DNA from: Pomacea canaliculata
Taxonomy: Eukaryota; Mollusca; Gastropoda; Architaenioglossa; Ampullariidae
Assembly: GCF_003073045.1 (NCBI RefSeq)
Contig: NC_037596.1
Location: 6,653,416-6,717,415, forward strand
DNA length: 64,000 nt
Reading direction: 5' to 3'
Position numbers and translations under genes: made by a program. The notes under the pieces were generated by a model. That model was given only the letters and a program-made list of their open reading frames with translations, was not told where the DNA came from and made no database searches. Positions within the stretch are counted from its first letter, which is position 1, and each line of letters starts with the position of its first letter. Positions 24,160 to 37,082 of this stretch are shown in pieces.

Positions 24160-25570
24160 ATAGGCGCAGTTTATGGGGCCGGGAGATGGGCCTTGAGCAT
24201 TTGGGCCTGGCAGACGCCATTAAATACTTGTTTGTTTTGTTTAGTGAGTTGTTTAGAGTTTATGGGTATCCTGGAGTATTCTGCCCAGGAAAGCTGAGGC
24301 AGCTCCAGTTTGAACAACGTTTGACCACAAGAGGCAGCGTTTATACAGCGTTATAAGGTCAGGTCACACGTACCCGGAGACAGTGTCATATTGTTAAATA
24401 ACATCTGTTCCCGAGTAGAGGTGGTGTTTTGTTTCTTTGATTGTTTCTATGGTTTAAAATTGTGTGTGTTTGTGGAAGATATATATTTGGATTGTGGAAG
24501 ATTAGTCCCCAGTGACTGAAGTTAAGAGTATCATTCGAGTAGTCATCAGTGAAAGCAGTGTTGTTCCGGAACAGAATCTTTATCACTTTTATGTTTGATC
24601 TCCAACTAGGGAAAGGAATTTTCTTTCAGGACTGTGTTTAAAATCAGGTATCTTAGGTAATAGTAAAGATTGATTGATGTGTTTTTATTAGTTGCTATAG
24701 TATAACGAACGCGCAGATGTCCAGACAAAATCCCTTGTGGAGAATAGCGAAACCATAGAGAAATAATTCACAATAAGTGCAACTAATAGTAACCTTTCTA
24801 TTTGTCCTCACCTAAATGGTCTTTTGACACATCGTGGAAATGAAGATGGCACAATACTGAAGCATTTTGAAAAACGCGGGTCCTTTTTTTTTTTTGGCTA
24901 CATATCCTTAGATATTTTGTTAATAAACATTTGATTTGTTACATACTAGACATACACTTTCTCAACCGTCAGCTGTGCTATATTTTACTGATATTATAAC
25001 AACATTACATCACAAAAATAGTTGTGAAGATATTTAAATTTTTTGATACACTTGAATATTTATTTGCTCGTTAAGAATGCGACAGCCCTTGCCAATACTG
25101 TGCATATACAGAAAGCATGACGAGTTACGTCCCCTACATTACCATGGTGGGCAAAGGGAGGCTACACTGTACTGGGAGTAAACAAGGTTGTGTTCAGTTG
25201 TTCAGAGATGCTTTTTTTTTTTTGTATGGAATTTTTGTCAAATAAAATAATCATAGATGATCTTATGTGATCGTCATGTTTATTTTTTAAGATGTGTTAA
25301 GTTTAATTATGCTGGCCAGACTAGAGAATGCTGTATCCTTAAAAGGCACTAATATAATTTTTACTAAACCTAAGCTTTCAGAAAAAAAACACGTTGAAAA
25401 AGAACTTAAACGATGTGAACAGCCCCAGTAGCCTTTTTGTAATCATTTTTTGCCTGTCTGTAATTTTATTTTATATTTATCAGTCTGAATATTTTGTTTG
25501 TTATTTTATTTTACTTTTTGTGCATAAATATGACAGCACTGTAGGTGTAAATGGTGTTTATATATGGAAC
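24160..25570. repeat. Dispersed repeat, permuted relative to 51.7-52.3 kb
   Basis: 24160-24400 matches 52030-52250 (AGGCGCAGT, GTGAGTTGTTTAGA, ATCCTGGA, GTTTGACC blocks). 25075-25130 and 25505-25565 match 51730-51790 and 51965-52010 (GACGAGTTACGTCCC; CACTGTAGGTG). The order of the two halves is reversed between the loci. Confidence 0.55.
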
Positions 25571-28500
25571 TCAGAAGCCGTTTGAAGCTAGTAAATCGAC
25601 AAACTAGTAAATTAAGCAAAAAGCTTCTCCCACGATTTTCATCTGGATAATGATATGATCGTTTATTAAATAAATAGTATCCAAGAAACATACAACTTAC
25701 TAAACTGCAAACTAATGAAACGTTAAGCTGTCAAGAAGATTGTGTTGAGCATACTTTATTACCGAAAGAAAAAAGAGAGAGGAGAGATTAACAAGTGACA
25801 CAGCAAAGAGAAGAGTGTGCTGTGAGGCACAAAAAGTCAGGAAAAGGGAGTAAAAGTATATCAAATCCAAGAGCTTCCCTATTTTACTACACTGATGCCA
25901 CGTAACTGATCGCTGTATTGAAGAAGATAAAGCGGTTAATCAAAAGTTGAGAATAAAATTACAGTTGGAGAAGAGAAAAATCGCGGGAGAAAGATATTTA
26001 GCAAATCCGTGTGCTTTACTAATCTCTCCTCTCTCTGTATATATATATATCAAGAATATTGGCGTCATCTATAACAACCACATACCAGTCTATACATACT
26101 TGTTAACCTTTTGAGCTCTGTACCTTACCGTCACTGTTTAACAGCTTACAGTGAAACACAACACGGGTGGGAAAACTTGGTGCAAGACGTCCCGTGGAGG
26201 GGGATGAGATGGGGTGTCGCAGCACTGGACCGAAACGTTCACAAAACAGCCCTGATAGCTGGTACTTTTTACTAATACTGAATGCTTTTAAAGGAACAAG
26301 AATTATTTATAAATGAATGAATCGAGGTGGTTTATTTCCTATCTCATGGCAAGCTTAACCCACTGATGTAGACCTTTAAAGCTTACATGTCAATCCCAAG
26401 GTAGGTTTGGCAGTTATTCAAACCTGGTAGGTGGCAACTAGAAGAGTGGAATAGAAAAAACAACTTGTGCACGCTGTCATTATTACTGCACAGAATTATC
26501 TGGGTTACTCTATAAAGATCCATCGGTCTGAAACGAACATGTAGGGACTGGCCAAATAAGTAGAAACATGAAATAAAAACATGCTTCTGCTTCACTATAT
26601 ACGTATATATGTATATTAATATTTAAATACCCCTTAGAGGGTGAAAGAATAACGAAGACTCTTGATAAATTGTAATAAATGTAGAATAAATGCAGACTAA
26701 AATGTAACAAATATTACAATCTATTGCCGCATGGGCAGTCGACATAGGTGTTTCATCGCGGTAGGACGAGCCCAAACGTATCTTGCCACCCTTACCATCC
26801 TCATATTTCTCCATAGTCGCGTGTACTAAGTACAAAGCTCTAGAGCATTCTTCAGTGAATGTATTTAGTTACAGCAGAAAAGGGGGAAGCTTATGTGTCT
26901 TCCTTTTAAGCAGACTGATCCTGTTTTCAAAGCACGACACTGGCGGCGTGTACAGTTGTGGGCTTTGTTAGCTTGCAAGGATCATCTTCACACTGTCGGA
27001 CATGTTGGACAGTAACATATCTCCTCACACGCCCACATCTTTATTCGCCAAGTTGTCTTTCAATCTCTGACTCCATACCACAGTTTTTGGCAGAACGAGA
27101 TCGGAGGTACAAACAGGCAGTGTTTCACTGAGGTAAGATAACCATTAGAAGCAGGTCTGTGTACATATCTTTAAAGATGTGTGCAACCGCCATTATACAT
27201 TTGAGACTAGTAAGTTTCTGTCAAACTTTTATTTACCTGATTTTATTTATGTGAGGAGCAATTTTAAAGTGTTGATCAGGCTAGCGTATTTGTAGAAGTT
27301 TATTTGCGCCTCGGTATTTTTCCAGCTTTTTCCGTGTAGCGAGAACATGGACGTTTAATGATGAGTATAGAGTTATTGCTACGCTCTTTTTCCATGGCTT
27401 TTTTCACTTCTAACTTGAAAATTCAAGATATGGGCATCTCCAGTAGAGTAGATAATGGTAATGTACTGCTGAGCCGTGTGTTAACCTATGAATGGAGAGT
27501 CTGCAACCTTCGGAAATATCATATTCAATATATAAAATTATCGAAGGCAATTATGGGCAATTAGCGAAAATGTTCACAGCTGCACACATTAAAGCATCAA
27601 TTTCCCTTACTTTACCAGTGATCCCTAAATGTACCCATGACATTTCGTAGGGTGTGTGTGTGTGACGGACCGTTTAATCGCAGTATTCAAATGACAGTAG
27701 CTAATGTAAGCAGACTGTAGTTTTCTCCTTACGATTGTTTCTTAAAATTTTATGACGAAACAGTATCGGCGTGAGAGAGGGTAGGAAAGATAGATAGAAG
27801 ATAGTGGGCGGACAGGAGAAATGAAAGCGAATGAGAAGTGGCTAAGGTTCTGCATGGAACTCACCAGCTGTCCTATATTTTTAATTAACATTGTCTGTGG
27901 TTTATCGTGTGAAGCTACTGCGTGGTTTTCACCTGATTGTTTTTAAAGTGTGAAGTGAAAAAATTGGGTGGAGTCCGTGGGATACTCGAGTGCTGGATAC
28001 TGGTTTAAATTTTCTGTGCAACGTATCCAAGGCGGCTGTGAGGACCTCGACAGATTTTTAACTGGGTGTGTAAAAGCTTTATAATCTTGTCACCTATATA
28101 CTAATATTTTATGCATTTACTATAGCTCAGGTGTTCACATGTTGATTTACTTTAACTTTGTACTCTTTAGGCGGCCGTTACCCTAGAAATTTCAGCAGTG
28201 CGTGCGTGCATATGTCTGAGTGTATGTGTGTGTGCGCGCGCACGGGCGCGTTCGTTTGTTTGTTTTGTTTTGTTCATGGAAGACTGCTTTCGGATATTAC
28301 CGGGAATCTTACCTTTATTATTAAGTAAAAAAGTGAGTTATTAGTGACATATCCCACATTTTTAATTTCAGGTGTATAACTCCAAACAAATTTCAAGATG
28401 TTCAGTCAGTAGGTAAGACACAATTGAATTATTTGTCTATTTCCTGATTGTTTTACAATAATTCACAGGACAAAGACCGCTAAACGTAATGTTCTGCATA

Positions 28501-28718
28501 TATTTTTACCCTTTATCTTGCTTGCTCGCCTTTCCGAGGGTGGTGGTGGTTAAATAGTACACACATGTGTCATGCATGGACAAGAAGGAATAAAGCTGGT
28601 GTTGCAATGTAGTATATAACACCCAAGCTGTAAATAGAAAGGAAATCAGGACCGACACATAAAAACAGCCCCATTTCATTATCCTTGAAAGGAGGAGGTG
28701 GAGGGGGGGGAGAAGAGG

Positions 28719-28897
28719 TGTTTTACGCCGATTCAGCAACAAAGGCTATATGACGGCAAGAGGCAGCCGTGTAAACAGAAGCCGTATACACAGTATACAC
28801 AGAAAGAACCGCGTGCCCGAGACGAGAGTTGAACTCAGGACAGCCAGCCCTCGCTGTTTTGGTGACAGGCGCTAACCGTTGCGCCACCGGACCGCCC
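28719..28897 (-). mobile_element. tRNA-derived SINE, full-length looking
   Basis: Minus strand from about 28897: head GGGCGGTCCGGTGGCGCAAC, A box GGTGGCGCAACGGTTAGCGCC, B box GAGTTCAACTCTC, a body with TTCTTTCTGTGTATAC and CTTCTGTTTACA, and tail GGCGTAAAACACC. The copy at 35628-35810 shares head, boxes, TTTACA region and tail. It lies about 740 bp upstream of gene B. Confidence 0.85.
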
Positions 28898-29633
28898 GCC
28901 GTTGAAGGGGAGAGAAATGTCCTCACTTCTCTCGAACCCAATTTTTGTAGGCACGCAAATTATGTCTTAGATTGAATTTTTTTTTTCTTCTTAGAGTATT
29001 AAAATTTTTATAAGGTTTTAGAGACACGGAGACCAGACTATTTTACTTCAGCAGAAATAGGCCTTAACAGAGGACTCCTACGCGAAGAGAGCAGACGAAA
29101 ATATGGTCGTTGATAACGAGTAAACAAAAGAATACAATGGACTTAACCGATAACTTTTGGACTAGTGTGTGACTTTTAAACACAATCAAAATATAACGAG
29201 CTAAATAGTCCTGTCCTAATCTTGTCAGCAGTTATACGGAACTTTGACGTTTCTGCGCAACTTTGCCAAAGAGTCCCCAGGATCAGTTAGGGATATATGC
29301 GATGTAGCATACAATACCCTTTAGTCTACTGTGCATAAAGTATTTTCACTAAGAACTGTTATTTACCGTGATGTCTACTCCAAAAGATTGTTTATTTAAA
29401 TCACTTTGCTTTATTACATAAAAATAAGACCTCGTGACCTAGTTTAAGGTTGCTTTCATGCATTATTCACATTTGATGCAGCATTAGTTGTTATTCAGTA
29501 TCGTAATTTCAAGAAATGTACTTTAAATTATATGTATTTTAATTTTTTGACTATGTGTTTATAATTAGCTTTAAATATACCCATTCTCATATGACAAAGC
29601 CGCCATATTGATTGACATAACTGCTTATCGTTT

Positions 29634-31313
29634 ATGGCAATGATTCGGTTTGCTTCTCTGCCTCTTCTGTGCTTTATATTCTGTCCAGGTTTGGTGTTCT
29701 GGTTTATAATACCGAAAAATACTGTTTTAATTATACAGATTATACTTATATCTTTCTCAAAGAGGTACTTTCACACTTGATTACCATGAGATAAGGTGGT
29801 TATATGCTGAGACTCTTGATTTTATCCTTTAGAGTTTTCGATCACAAAAGTTCAGAACACTGCCATAAGACGTGAGGTAATCTATGACCAAACATGTATC
29901 AAAGAACTATATTAGATTCCTGTTAACATAGTGCTTGTAAAAGAGGTTACTCTTAATAAAAGGAATTTCGATGATACTCTTCCTCTTCACATTTCTGCTG
30001 CGCTCACCTCAGCCATTTGCCGCCTCAGGTCATTCATTAAAAAGCTTCCAACAGTTTCCAGAATTAATATAAAAGCATTTGGTCAGCGTTTGGTTTGCAT
30101 TTACCAACTGAACTGCCCTACTCACCGATATATTTCCAAAGTTTTTACGTCCTTTCAATAGTTCAGAACATAACTATAAACATATTTTCCTCTGTAATTG
30201 TGTATGCTTGGTTAGTTTTGGTTCAAAGCACACCTAATTTTTGTTCCTATTTGGAATCTGAGTTACATAGTGAAGATCATTCAGCTACTTGTAATTATAT
30301 ATATATATATTAATATTACTCTGTTGCAGTTTGGCTATTTGGAATGGACTTCAGTTGTCCTTCGGAATTCAAGGAAGGAGAAAATTTAGTAAGCTGCAAA
30401 ATCAACAAAACAGCAGTTTCAAATGGAGACTGTAGATACGTGCAAAGTTATGTAACATTTGAGCTTACATCTGGATTTCACTCGGGGCTCATGTGTTACA
30501 CACCAAGCTTTGATTCTTCAAACTGCCACCCTGTCCTGGAACCAGTCAAGAACACTTGTTGGTGCAATGGAACAACCAATGAAATATTTGACTACAATTT
30601 TCTTTTTACGGCCAACGAAAGCCGGGATCAAGGGGCAATGCTGGAATGCAAGATTTTTGTTTTGCCATCAGAATGCTTTCAGACTAAAGCAGATGATAGT
30701 TGCAAGAACTTGAGTTTTGGTAAGCATTACTTTTATGTTTATTTACATGCATCACTAATAAGGAAAATAATTAGTGCTGTGATTTTATCACCCAGTCTAA
30801 AAAAGCTGTAGAATTACATATTTACACATCTTAACTGTAAAGTATGACTACAAAACATTCTTTTTTAAGTTAGCCACAATCAAAAGCAAAGTACTAGTAC
30901 ATATTTTAACTAAGTATTCTAAACTTAAAGTTTCCAATTAGATTCCGGCCACCAGTTCCTTTCTTTTTCTCTTCTAATAGTAAATCCTAGAAGTGTCAGT
31001 ATGACATTTATTTTATTTCTAAATTTTCAAGTTTAGGTTTTGTTATAGCACTTTACTTAGAGGTTAAAAGGTTATAGTGATTCTTTTGTGCAAGAGTGAT
31101 CCAGCCTGAGCTATAGAACTATGCTAAATAAGGTAATAGTTTTATTATTAGGTTTAAAGAAATAATACTGACTGTTAACAGGTAGCCCAGTTATAGATCA
31201 AGGTTGGACTTGTGAACAAACTTCTACTCTAGCAATGATTGGTTTCACCCCTTTGATTGTCGTCATCATCATCATCGTCGTCGTCTTTCGCAGACGTTGT
31301 CCTTCTCAGAGGT
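29634..31313 (+). CDS. Gene B: type I membrane protein with one ten-Cys domain
   Basis: Three exons. Signal exon 29634-29688: MAMIRFASLPLLCFIFCP, then CCAG/GTTTGG, phase 1. Domain exon 30330-30719 (390 nt, acceptor CTGTTGCAG, donor GTAAGC, phase 1-1). TM exon 31182-31313 (acceptor TTAACAG, donor GTAAGTA, phase 1): a short stalk containing WTCEQTS, a membrane span of Val/Ile and a CATCAT-like run of Ile codons, then FRRRCPSQR. The domain has ten cysteines, but the ninth is displaced by six residues: the usual C-x2-C reads CKIF, and a new Cys appears at PSEC. Four N-glycosylation sequons are visible. This is the most compact gene of the cluster. The cytoplasmic part and 3' end are not found; AATAAA occurs near 32298 but cannot be tied to this gene. 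Ligand unknown. Confidence 0.75.
30330..30719 (+). CDS. Gene B exon 2: ten-Cys domain
   Basis: 130 residues starting WLFGMDFSCPSEF and ending DSCKNLSF. Gaps between cysteines are 12, 11, 20, 9, 10, 1, 27, then 8 and 8 instead of 2 and 14; the total from the eighth to the tenth Cys is unchanged. It shares YTPSFDSSNC with genes A and C nearly word for word. Confidence 0.88.
31182..31313 (+). CDS. Gene B exon 3: stalk and transmembrane segment
   Basis: Phase 1-1 exon of 132 nt. It joins in frame to the domain exon as GSPVIDQGW. The hydrophobic core IGFTPLIVVIIIIVVVF is followed by RRRC, a classical stop-transfer. The ATC/GTC-repeat codons make this short stretch microsatellite-like, so its length could be unstable. 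Confidence 0.72.
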
Positions 31314-33884
31314 GTAAGTACCTAGCCCAGTGTTCTGTTGTGTCTTGTTACGGTATAGAGGAATACAACTTAGAAATGTTCATAAATAATAAGATCATCA
31401 GAGCAAACAAAGATAAGTCATGTGAAGCTGCAAGAACTCGCAAGCAGGAGGTTTGAACTACTAGTCGTTTCAGGCACCAAATTTATTTATTGTGCCCAAG
31501 CAAGGGGTTGAGTACGACCTCACATTAGGTACCAGGGTGCATGTTGTAGCTGCGCACTAATAAGTGAAGAGTGTGGGGAAGCAGAAACACCGTAGTAGCT
31601 GCTACAAGACCATAAAACATATCTATAACATCAGCAGCAGGCTAGAGTCTGGAAGCTCATTTCCCCTGTAGAAACCCCCTCGTTGAAAATCTTGACATCC
31701 CCATCATATTGCTAGCGAGTGGACAGTCTGCAACATTCTGGTACACTTCACGAGCTCATCATGTGAAAGGGCAGGAGCCTCAGTTCGGAGAGTGATAGCT
31801 TGGCAAGAGAATGTTCTTCTGGAGATTCAGGAATAGGAAGTCCCCCACCATGTGGAACTGGTCTCAATGAAGACACAATGTTGGGGTAGACTATACTCGA
31901 CTTCTTTTGGCTCGTTATCCCGCCAGAAAGAGTAGGAACCAAGCAGAAGCAACAATCATTTGTGTGGTTGCTTGACTCTCCACTACATGGTGGACTGCAA
32001 ACGGCATTGGTGGTCTTTTGCCATTCCATTCAACCATTGTAAAAGTTGTGAACTATATCAAATATATTCAAAACGAGAGCAAATAAATATTTTCATGAAC
32101 GTATTCGTGTTAAACACACCAAGATACTACAGATTAGGAACTTTTTAAGTCTGTAATAATTTCAGTGTTGACCAGAGTTGTTAGTTTTGTTTTATCGTTT
32201 TGCTTCTTTGATTAAAAAACACATTTTGTACTTTTCAGGTATTGTCAGGTTTCCTGCTCTTTTGCAACTAACTGAAAGCAGGCACACAACAATCTGAATA
32301 AAGAGCTGATCAGATGAGATTTTCATGCACTGTCGATTGACATTTCAAAATTGATATATATATATAATCGTACCACATGTATGTGCGTGCGTGTGTAAGA
32401 CTAAGGATACTTTACTAATGTTTTTGTGTCTTACATAAAAGGGTCCCGATTTAGGTGTGATTGTATCACAGGCCAACAACTATGTACATGAAATACATGA
32501 TTTTTGTGCTACTTCCTCTTGCCAACTGTGAAATGCTTATTGTACTTATTATACTGAAGACAATTGAAATCGCAAGTACGCTAGCACGTGCGTTAAAACA
32601 CACACACGCGCTCGCGTGCACTTTGATCTTTGTTTCTATTGGAATATACCCTGGATCAGCAATAAGAAAAAAACAAACAAACAAAAAAATGGCACCTAGC
32701 CAGTTCTTTACTTGTTTGTCAATTTGTCTTTGATGTGTGTGAGGGGAATATTGCCTTTCATCTCTCTCTGCTCCCTCCTCACTCTGTCTATCCAGTCTTA
32801 CTCGCATTAGTTGAGTCGTTAAGTTCCAGTCTCTAATACAAATATATGTAGAAATCAAGATCAGATTTGGTGTAACCTTTCATTGTACTGATGTGCCATA
32901 AGCATTACTGGGCTAGGAGCTTTTTGGAGAGCGTATACCACTTTAGTGTCGCTAAACTTGAGATCCGATAAAGCACATGCAGTCAGATGAAGAACAAGGA
33001 TGCTTGATAAAAACAACCTGGCAGCCATGTCTAGTAAATGAGAAGGATCGCTCACAGGTTTGAAATAGTTTGATCAATCAAGCAGCGAAGGTAGACAGTG
33101 AACACATTAGTTATTAAGGATGGGAAGGAGACAAAGATGAAGCTACGACATAAGCAGCTTGTAATCACCTCGGGCTTGAACAAGAAGCCGAGGGAGATTC
33201 CTCATTGTTACATTGGGGTTTGAAGAAGAGTTCTGGAGCGGGATACCTGCACATGTTTATAAAACTTAAAACTGTTCTTAAGAAGCAAAATTATAAACTT
33301 TTTTCTCAACGTCTCTTCTATGCCCTTTAGATTGTCTGTACAACCGCATACAAACAATTGTTCTGACGAGAACAGAATCTGTCATAAACAGGTTTACTTC
33401 AAAAGCAATTCTCAAAACTGTGTTGTGCATTGTGTTTTTATGAAACTCCTTAATCTAAATAATAAATATGATCTTAAACATTAATATGAGACACAAGATT
33501 TTGGAATGGAAGAAAAGATTTGAGACTAGCAGGTAGTTCTTGAGGTTGTCGTCAGAAGGGGTTTTAATTCTGCAGGCTTCCATGGTGGTGGAAGTAAGCT
33601 AGACTTAATTAATAATGATGGTGATAATAGGCAAAAATTTGTCAATAAACACAACCAACAGCAAGGAAGGGAATAGTAACTGGTCTGGCGTTTAAAATAA
33701 ATACTTCGAAGTCGGTTTGTATCACCAAGTGCAATGAACTCGATGAATAAGCAAGTTATTGTCAATGGGACCATAGGATTCAGACGCAGATATTTTCCGT
33801 CTAGCAGCAAAATACTGATGTAATTTCATATCTTCAAACAATACAAACAGGCACCATTGACTTCATCATTATTACGATAATTAT

Positions 33885-34075
33885 CCCAAGTTCGCTCTAG
33901 GAATTCTCCAGTGTTTTATTTGATTGCAGTCAGTTGAAACCAAGGTAAAAATGTACACGGCTAGTATTTTCCCAGAAATGCATAAGGTGGACGATCTGAG
34001 CTCACGACCTTTTATTGGTATTTGATCATTTACCGTAAACACCTGACTGTGACGACAGGAGAGCTGCAGGCCCAC
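33885..34075 (-). mobile_element. Degenerate SINE-like repeat
   Basis: The minus strand contains AAAGGTCGTGAGCTCAGATC, a B-box-like motif also found at 36060-36270 as AAAGGTCGTGGGTTCAGATT. The two share little else I can align with certainty, so this is a weak call. Confidence 0.4.
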
Positions 34076-35627
34076 TCACTCATTTTCCTTAATATTGACT
34101 CGTAATTTGTTGAGTGCATTTGCAGGTGCGAACGGTTGCGATTGACAAGTGGCTTCTGATAAATAGCTGATATAAAACTCTCGGTTAAAAGGGGCTAAAT
34201 GAGAAAGAGCTACATTCCATCATAATATTAAAGTGCGCGTTAAAGGTTTGTTAAGGATAGAAGATTTTTTTAAAAATCTTTGCTGCTTAAATAAATATCC
34301 AATTATTAAATAATTGATTAAGATAAATGTTTTTGAGATAACGCTATTTAAATTATGATAGCCGAAAAGCATAGACATCAAAACTAGACATACCCTGGGT
34401 TAAATTAGGGGAAGAAAACTGGATCAAATTAACTAGTAATCTCAACTTGTGATGCTTAAAATAAAATATTTGTTGTTTTTGTAAACACTTGCGTACTCTT
34501 GTTACAAACAACACGTATAGCTACCAATTTTTTTTTATCTATAATTCAGAAAATCAGGGAGACCCTTTTCCATTTTCTATCCGCCACTAACCCACCATCA
34601 AGTCTTTTAAATGTGTACTAAAGTAGATGTTTTTGTGAGCTCTACTCTTAAGCACAGTTAAGTACTGACTAGTTTATTTTCTTTCTCTATTTCTCTCTAT
34701 CTCTTTCTTTCTCTCCCTATATTATTCTGTCTTGACGATAGCATTGGCAGTAGCAAATTTAGTGGAACTACTTTTATCGGTAAAGGAGGTTTATCGTCGG
34801 ATCCAGAGTTTGTGTAGCCATGTGTCTGGAGCATTCCATTTTGGAAGAAAAGGGTGAATAATCTTTCATATATGTCTCTTGGGTTGAGAATGTTTCTCAC
34901 CTAAGCGCTCCTACAACAGCGTTGGCCGTGGCGTTCAATCAAGAAATCGTTCTATTGACCATCCCTTATGGACAAACGCTGTCAGCCATTGTGAGAATGC
35001 TTTTTTAATTTTGCTGCTACACACTCAGTATTTTATCTTAATGAGAATGCATCAATTTTTTCTGTCCTTTGATTCATAAATCGCAGCGACAAGAAAGAAG
35101 AAATAGCAATAAATCATCAGTACTGATTTAATTTTGTAGGAAGCCGCCCAACCCGTGACAACACTTTACCTTACGGCTGTGTTAAAAAAAGACCAAAGAG
35201 AGACCAATCATAAAATGGGCAAACATGGTCTTATATTACGCCATAATTTTATTTATTTATTTATTTATTATTATTATTTTTTTAGGGCTTCATATTTTCG
35301 AACGGACTTGTTTACTAACTCGAATTTGTGAAACTAATAACTAGCAAGCAACAAGACATATCCATTAGATGCACAATGCTGACCTTTGTGATGAATTTAT
35401 TTTCCTGTTTGAATCATTAAATCAAATCATTAAAAAGAGACGTTTGATTAACTTGAACCTTGGGAATACGAGGTGGGTGGATGGGTGGGCTGTTGCCTTG
35501 TCGTTAGTACGGGGAAAACCGGATAGACAGGCTTCCCCAAACTTGTATTTTAAAAACTGTTTAGGTTATTTGTGTTAGCAGCACTACCCTGATGTTCAAA
35601 GTTTTCTAGTCCAGACACCCCTCAAAC

Positions 35628-35810
35628 GCGAGGTCGAGTGGTAGTTGGTGTCTTACGCCAAAACATCAACTTTAAGTCTATTCCAAGACAAAGCTTTGTA
35701 AACAGAAGCAACGCGCAGAAAGAACAGCGTGGCTGAGACGACATTTGAACCCAGGACATCCAATTGTCAATGGTTTTGTGACAGGGGTTTGCGCCACCTG
35801 ACCACTCCTG
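35628..35810 (-). mobile_element. tRNA-derived SINE, same family as 28719-28897
   Basis: Minus strand from about 35810: GAGTGGTCAGGTGGCGCAAA, B box GGGTTCAAATGTC, TTCTTTCTGCGCGTTGC, CTTCTGTTTACAAAGC, and tail GGCGTAAGACACCAACTACC. It is more diverged in the A box than the 28.8-kb copy. Confidence 0.8.
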
Positions 35811-36059
35811 CAAGATGAAAGCAAAAGCAAGCGTACAATCAGTAAACTAGACCTTCTACTGGTGTTTCCAGTATCTTTTAATATCTGCGTGTTACAAACA
35901 ACTGGATTTAGATCATTCGTACTTTCATGCCAGTGAAACGTTTATCGCTGTGATGAGGATTGACAAAGCACTGGAAAGTGAGCTGTTACAAGTGTAGCAT
36001 CAATACAACATCCTTTTGTTGGGGGGTCATGAGTATAATGCAGTCTGTGTGAGAATTTA

Positions 36060-36270
36060 CTATTTTTCTAAAAGGAATATGTTTCCAGGTGATTTCGCAC
36101 AACGAGGAGAGATGAATGATGAAGGGGCCAAAACGCTGAGAAAACTCTTGATGGTCAGCAAGGGATGATGAAATGGTCACACAGACAGTGTCTGCAACCG
36201 GAATCTGAACCCACGACCTTTTGATTCTGACAGTTGTGGTGACATTAAACAACCCAGAGCCCAAGACATT
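36060..36270 (-). mobile_element. Degenerate SINE-like repeat
   Basis: Minus strand has GGTTGTTTAATGTCACCACA, then AAAGGTCGTGGGTTCAGATT (B-box-like), then GACACTGTCTGTGTGACC. It is probably an old tRNA-derived SINE; ends are unclear. Confidence 0.5.
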
Positions 36271-36511
36271 GTTTTGCATAATATTTTTATAGTGAAAGTT
36301 GATTTCACTTCATCGCCGAAGGTTGCACGAGAATACCTACGTGGCTGTTCTTCATATTTATTCATTTGGACAAAGGTATTTCAAGGTGAGTTAGATGGGA
36401 ACACTGACTTTAACAGTAGCATAATGACTTCTATATGTGTGTTTGTGCATGAGGGCGTGTGTATATGTGCAGGTACTTAGCTTTTTGTAAACCAGGTAGT
36501 TACACAATGTG

Positions 36512-36512
<1 letters not shown>

Positions 36513-36547
<35 letters not shown>

Positions 36548-36582
36548 TCATCCATCATTATCATCATCATCGTGCACTGCAC

Positions 36583-36627
<45 letters not shown>
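36513..36627. repeat. CAT/ATC microsatellite
   Basis: Two long (CAT)n blocks interrupted by CCATCATCCATC and by CGTGCACTGCACC, a 12-bp near-palindrome. Confidence 0.95.
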
Positions 36628-37082
36628 GAGAAAACAAACATTTACAAGCAATACGCGGCTGTAATACCAATGCCGTATTGACTATGTTGTATAACTATTT
36701 TTCTGTCTTCATTTTTTTATTTTGGTATTTTTTGTTTTGTTTATCGAATACAGGTGAACAATATCAAGTAAGATCTCTAGGTGCAGATAATTTATGATTT
36801 AATAATGGGCATAAATTATGTATACATATGTATACACAAACATGGATGTATGCCTGCATGATACTCATTTTTGTACAGATTTCTTCTTATGTGCAAGCAC
36901 GCCCATGTACACAAAACTCGATCAGTATGCCCGAGGTACAGATGGTACAACCCCAAAGAGTAGTGGATCGTGAACAAAAAGTAAATTATTTTCGTGATAT
37001 CAAAATGCTATGTTTAGGTGAACTTTATGAGTTGAGTATGACTTATATTAGTCGTGAGAAATGCACAGGAGGTTTGATTAGA

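Larger units (their letters stand above)
18500..29630. other. Long non-coding stretch between gene A and gene B
   Basis: No exon here meets the standard of frame plus splice sites plus homology. Contents: diverged duplications (19474-19670 with 20588-20640 and 21890-22200), a poly-T run (about 21133-21161), CA/CT microsatellites (22270-22390), TG runs (23330-23430), a repeat at 24160-24700 shared with 52035-52330, and a SINE at 28719-28897. The scattered ORFs of 60-120 residues show low-complexity or repeat translation. Confidence 0.5.

Noticed and set aside
34770-34905. Minus-strand frame VRNILNPRDIYERLFTLFF... with flanking AG and GT, phase 0-0
   Set aside because: Isolated, no neighbour exon in phase and no homology to the cluster; splice-like dinucleotides alone are not enough.
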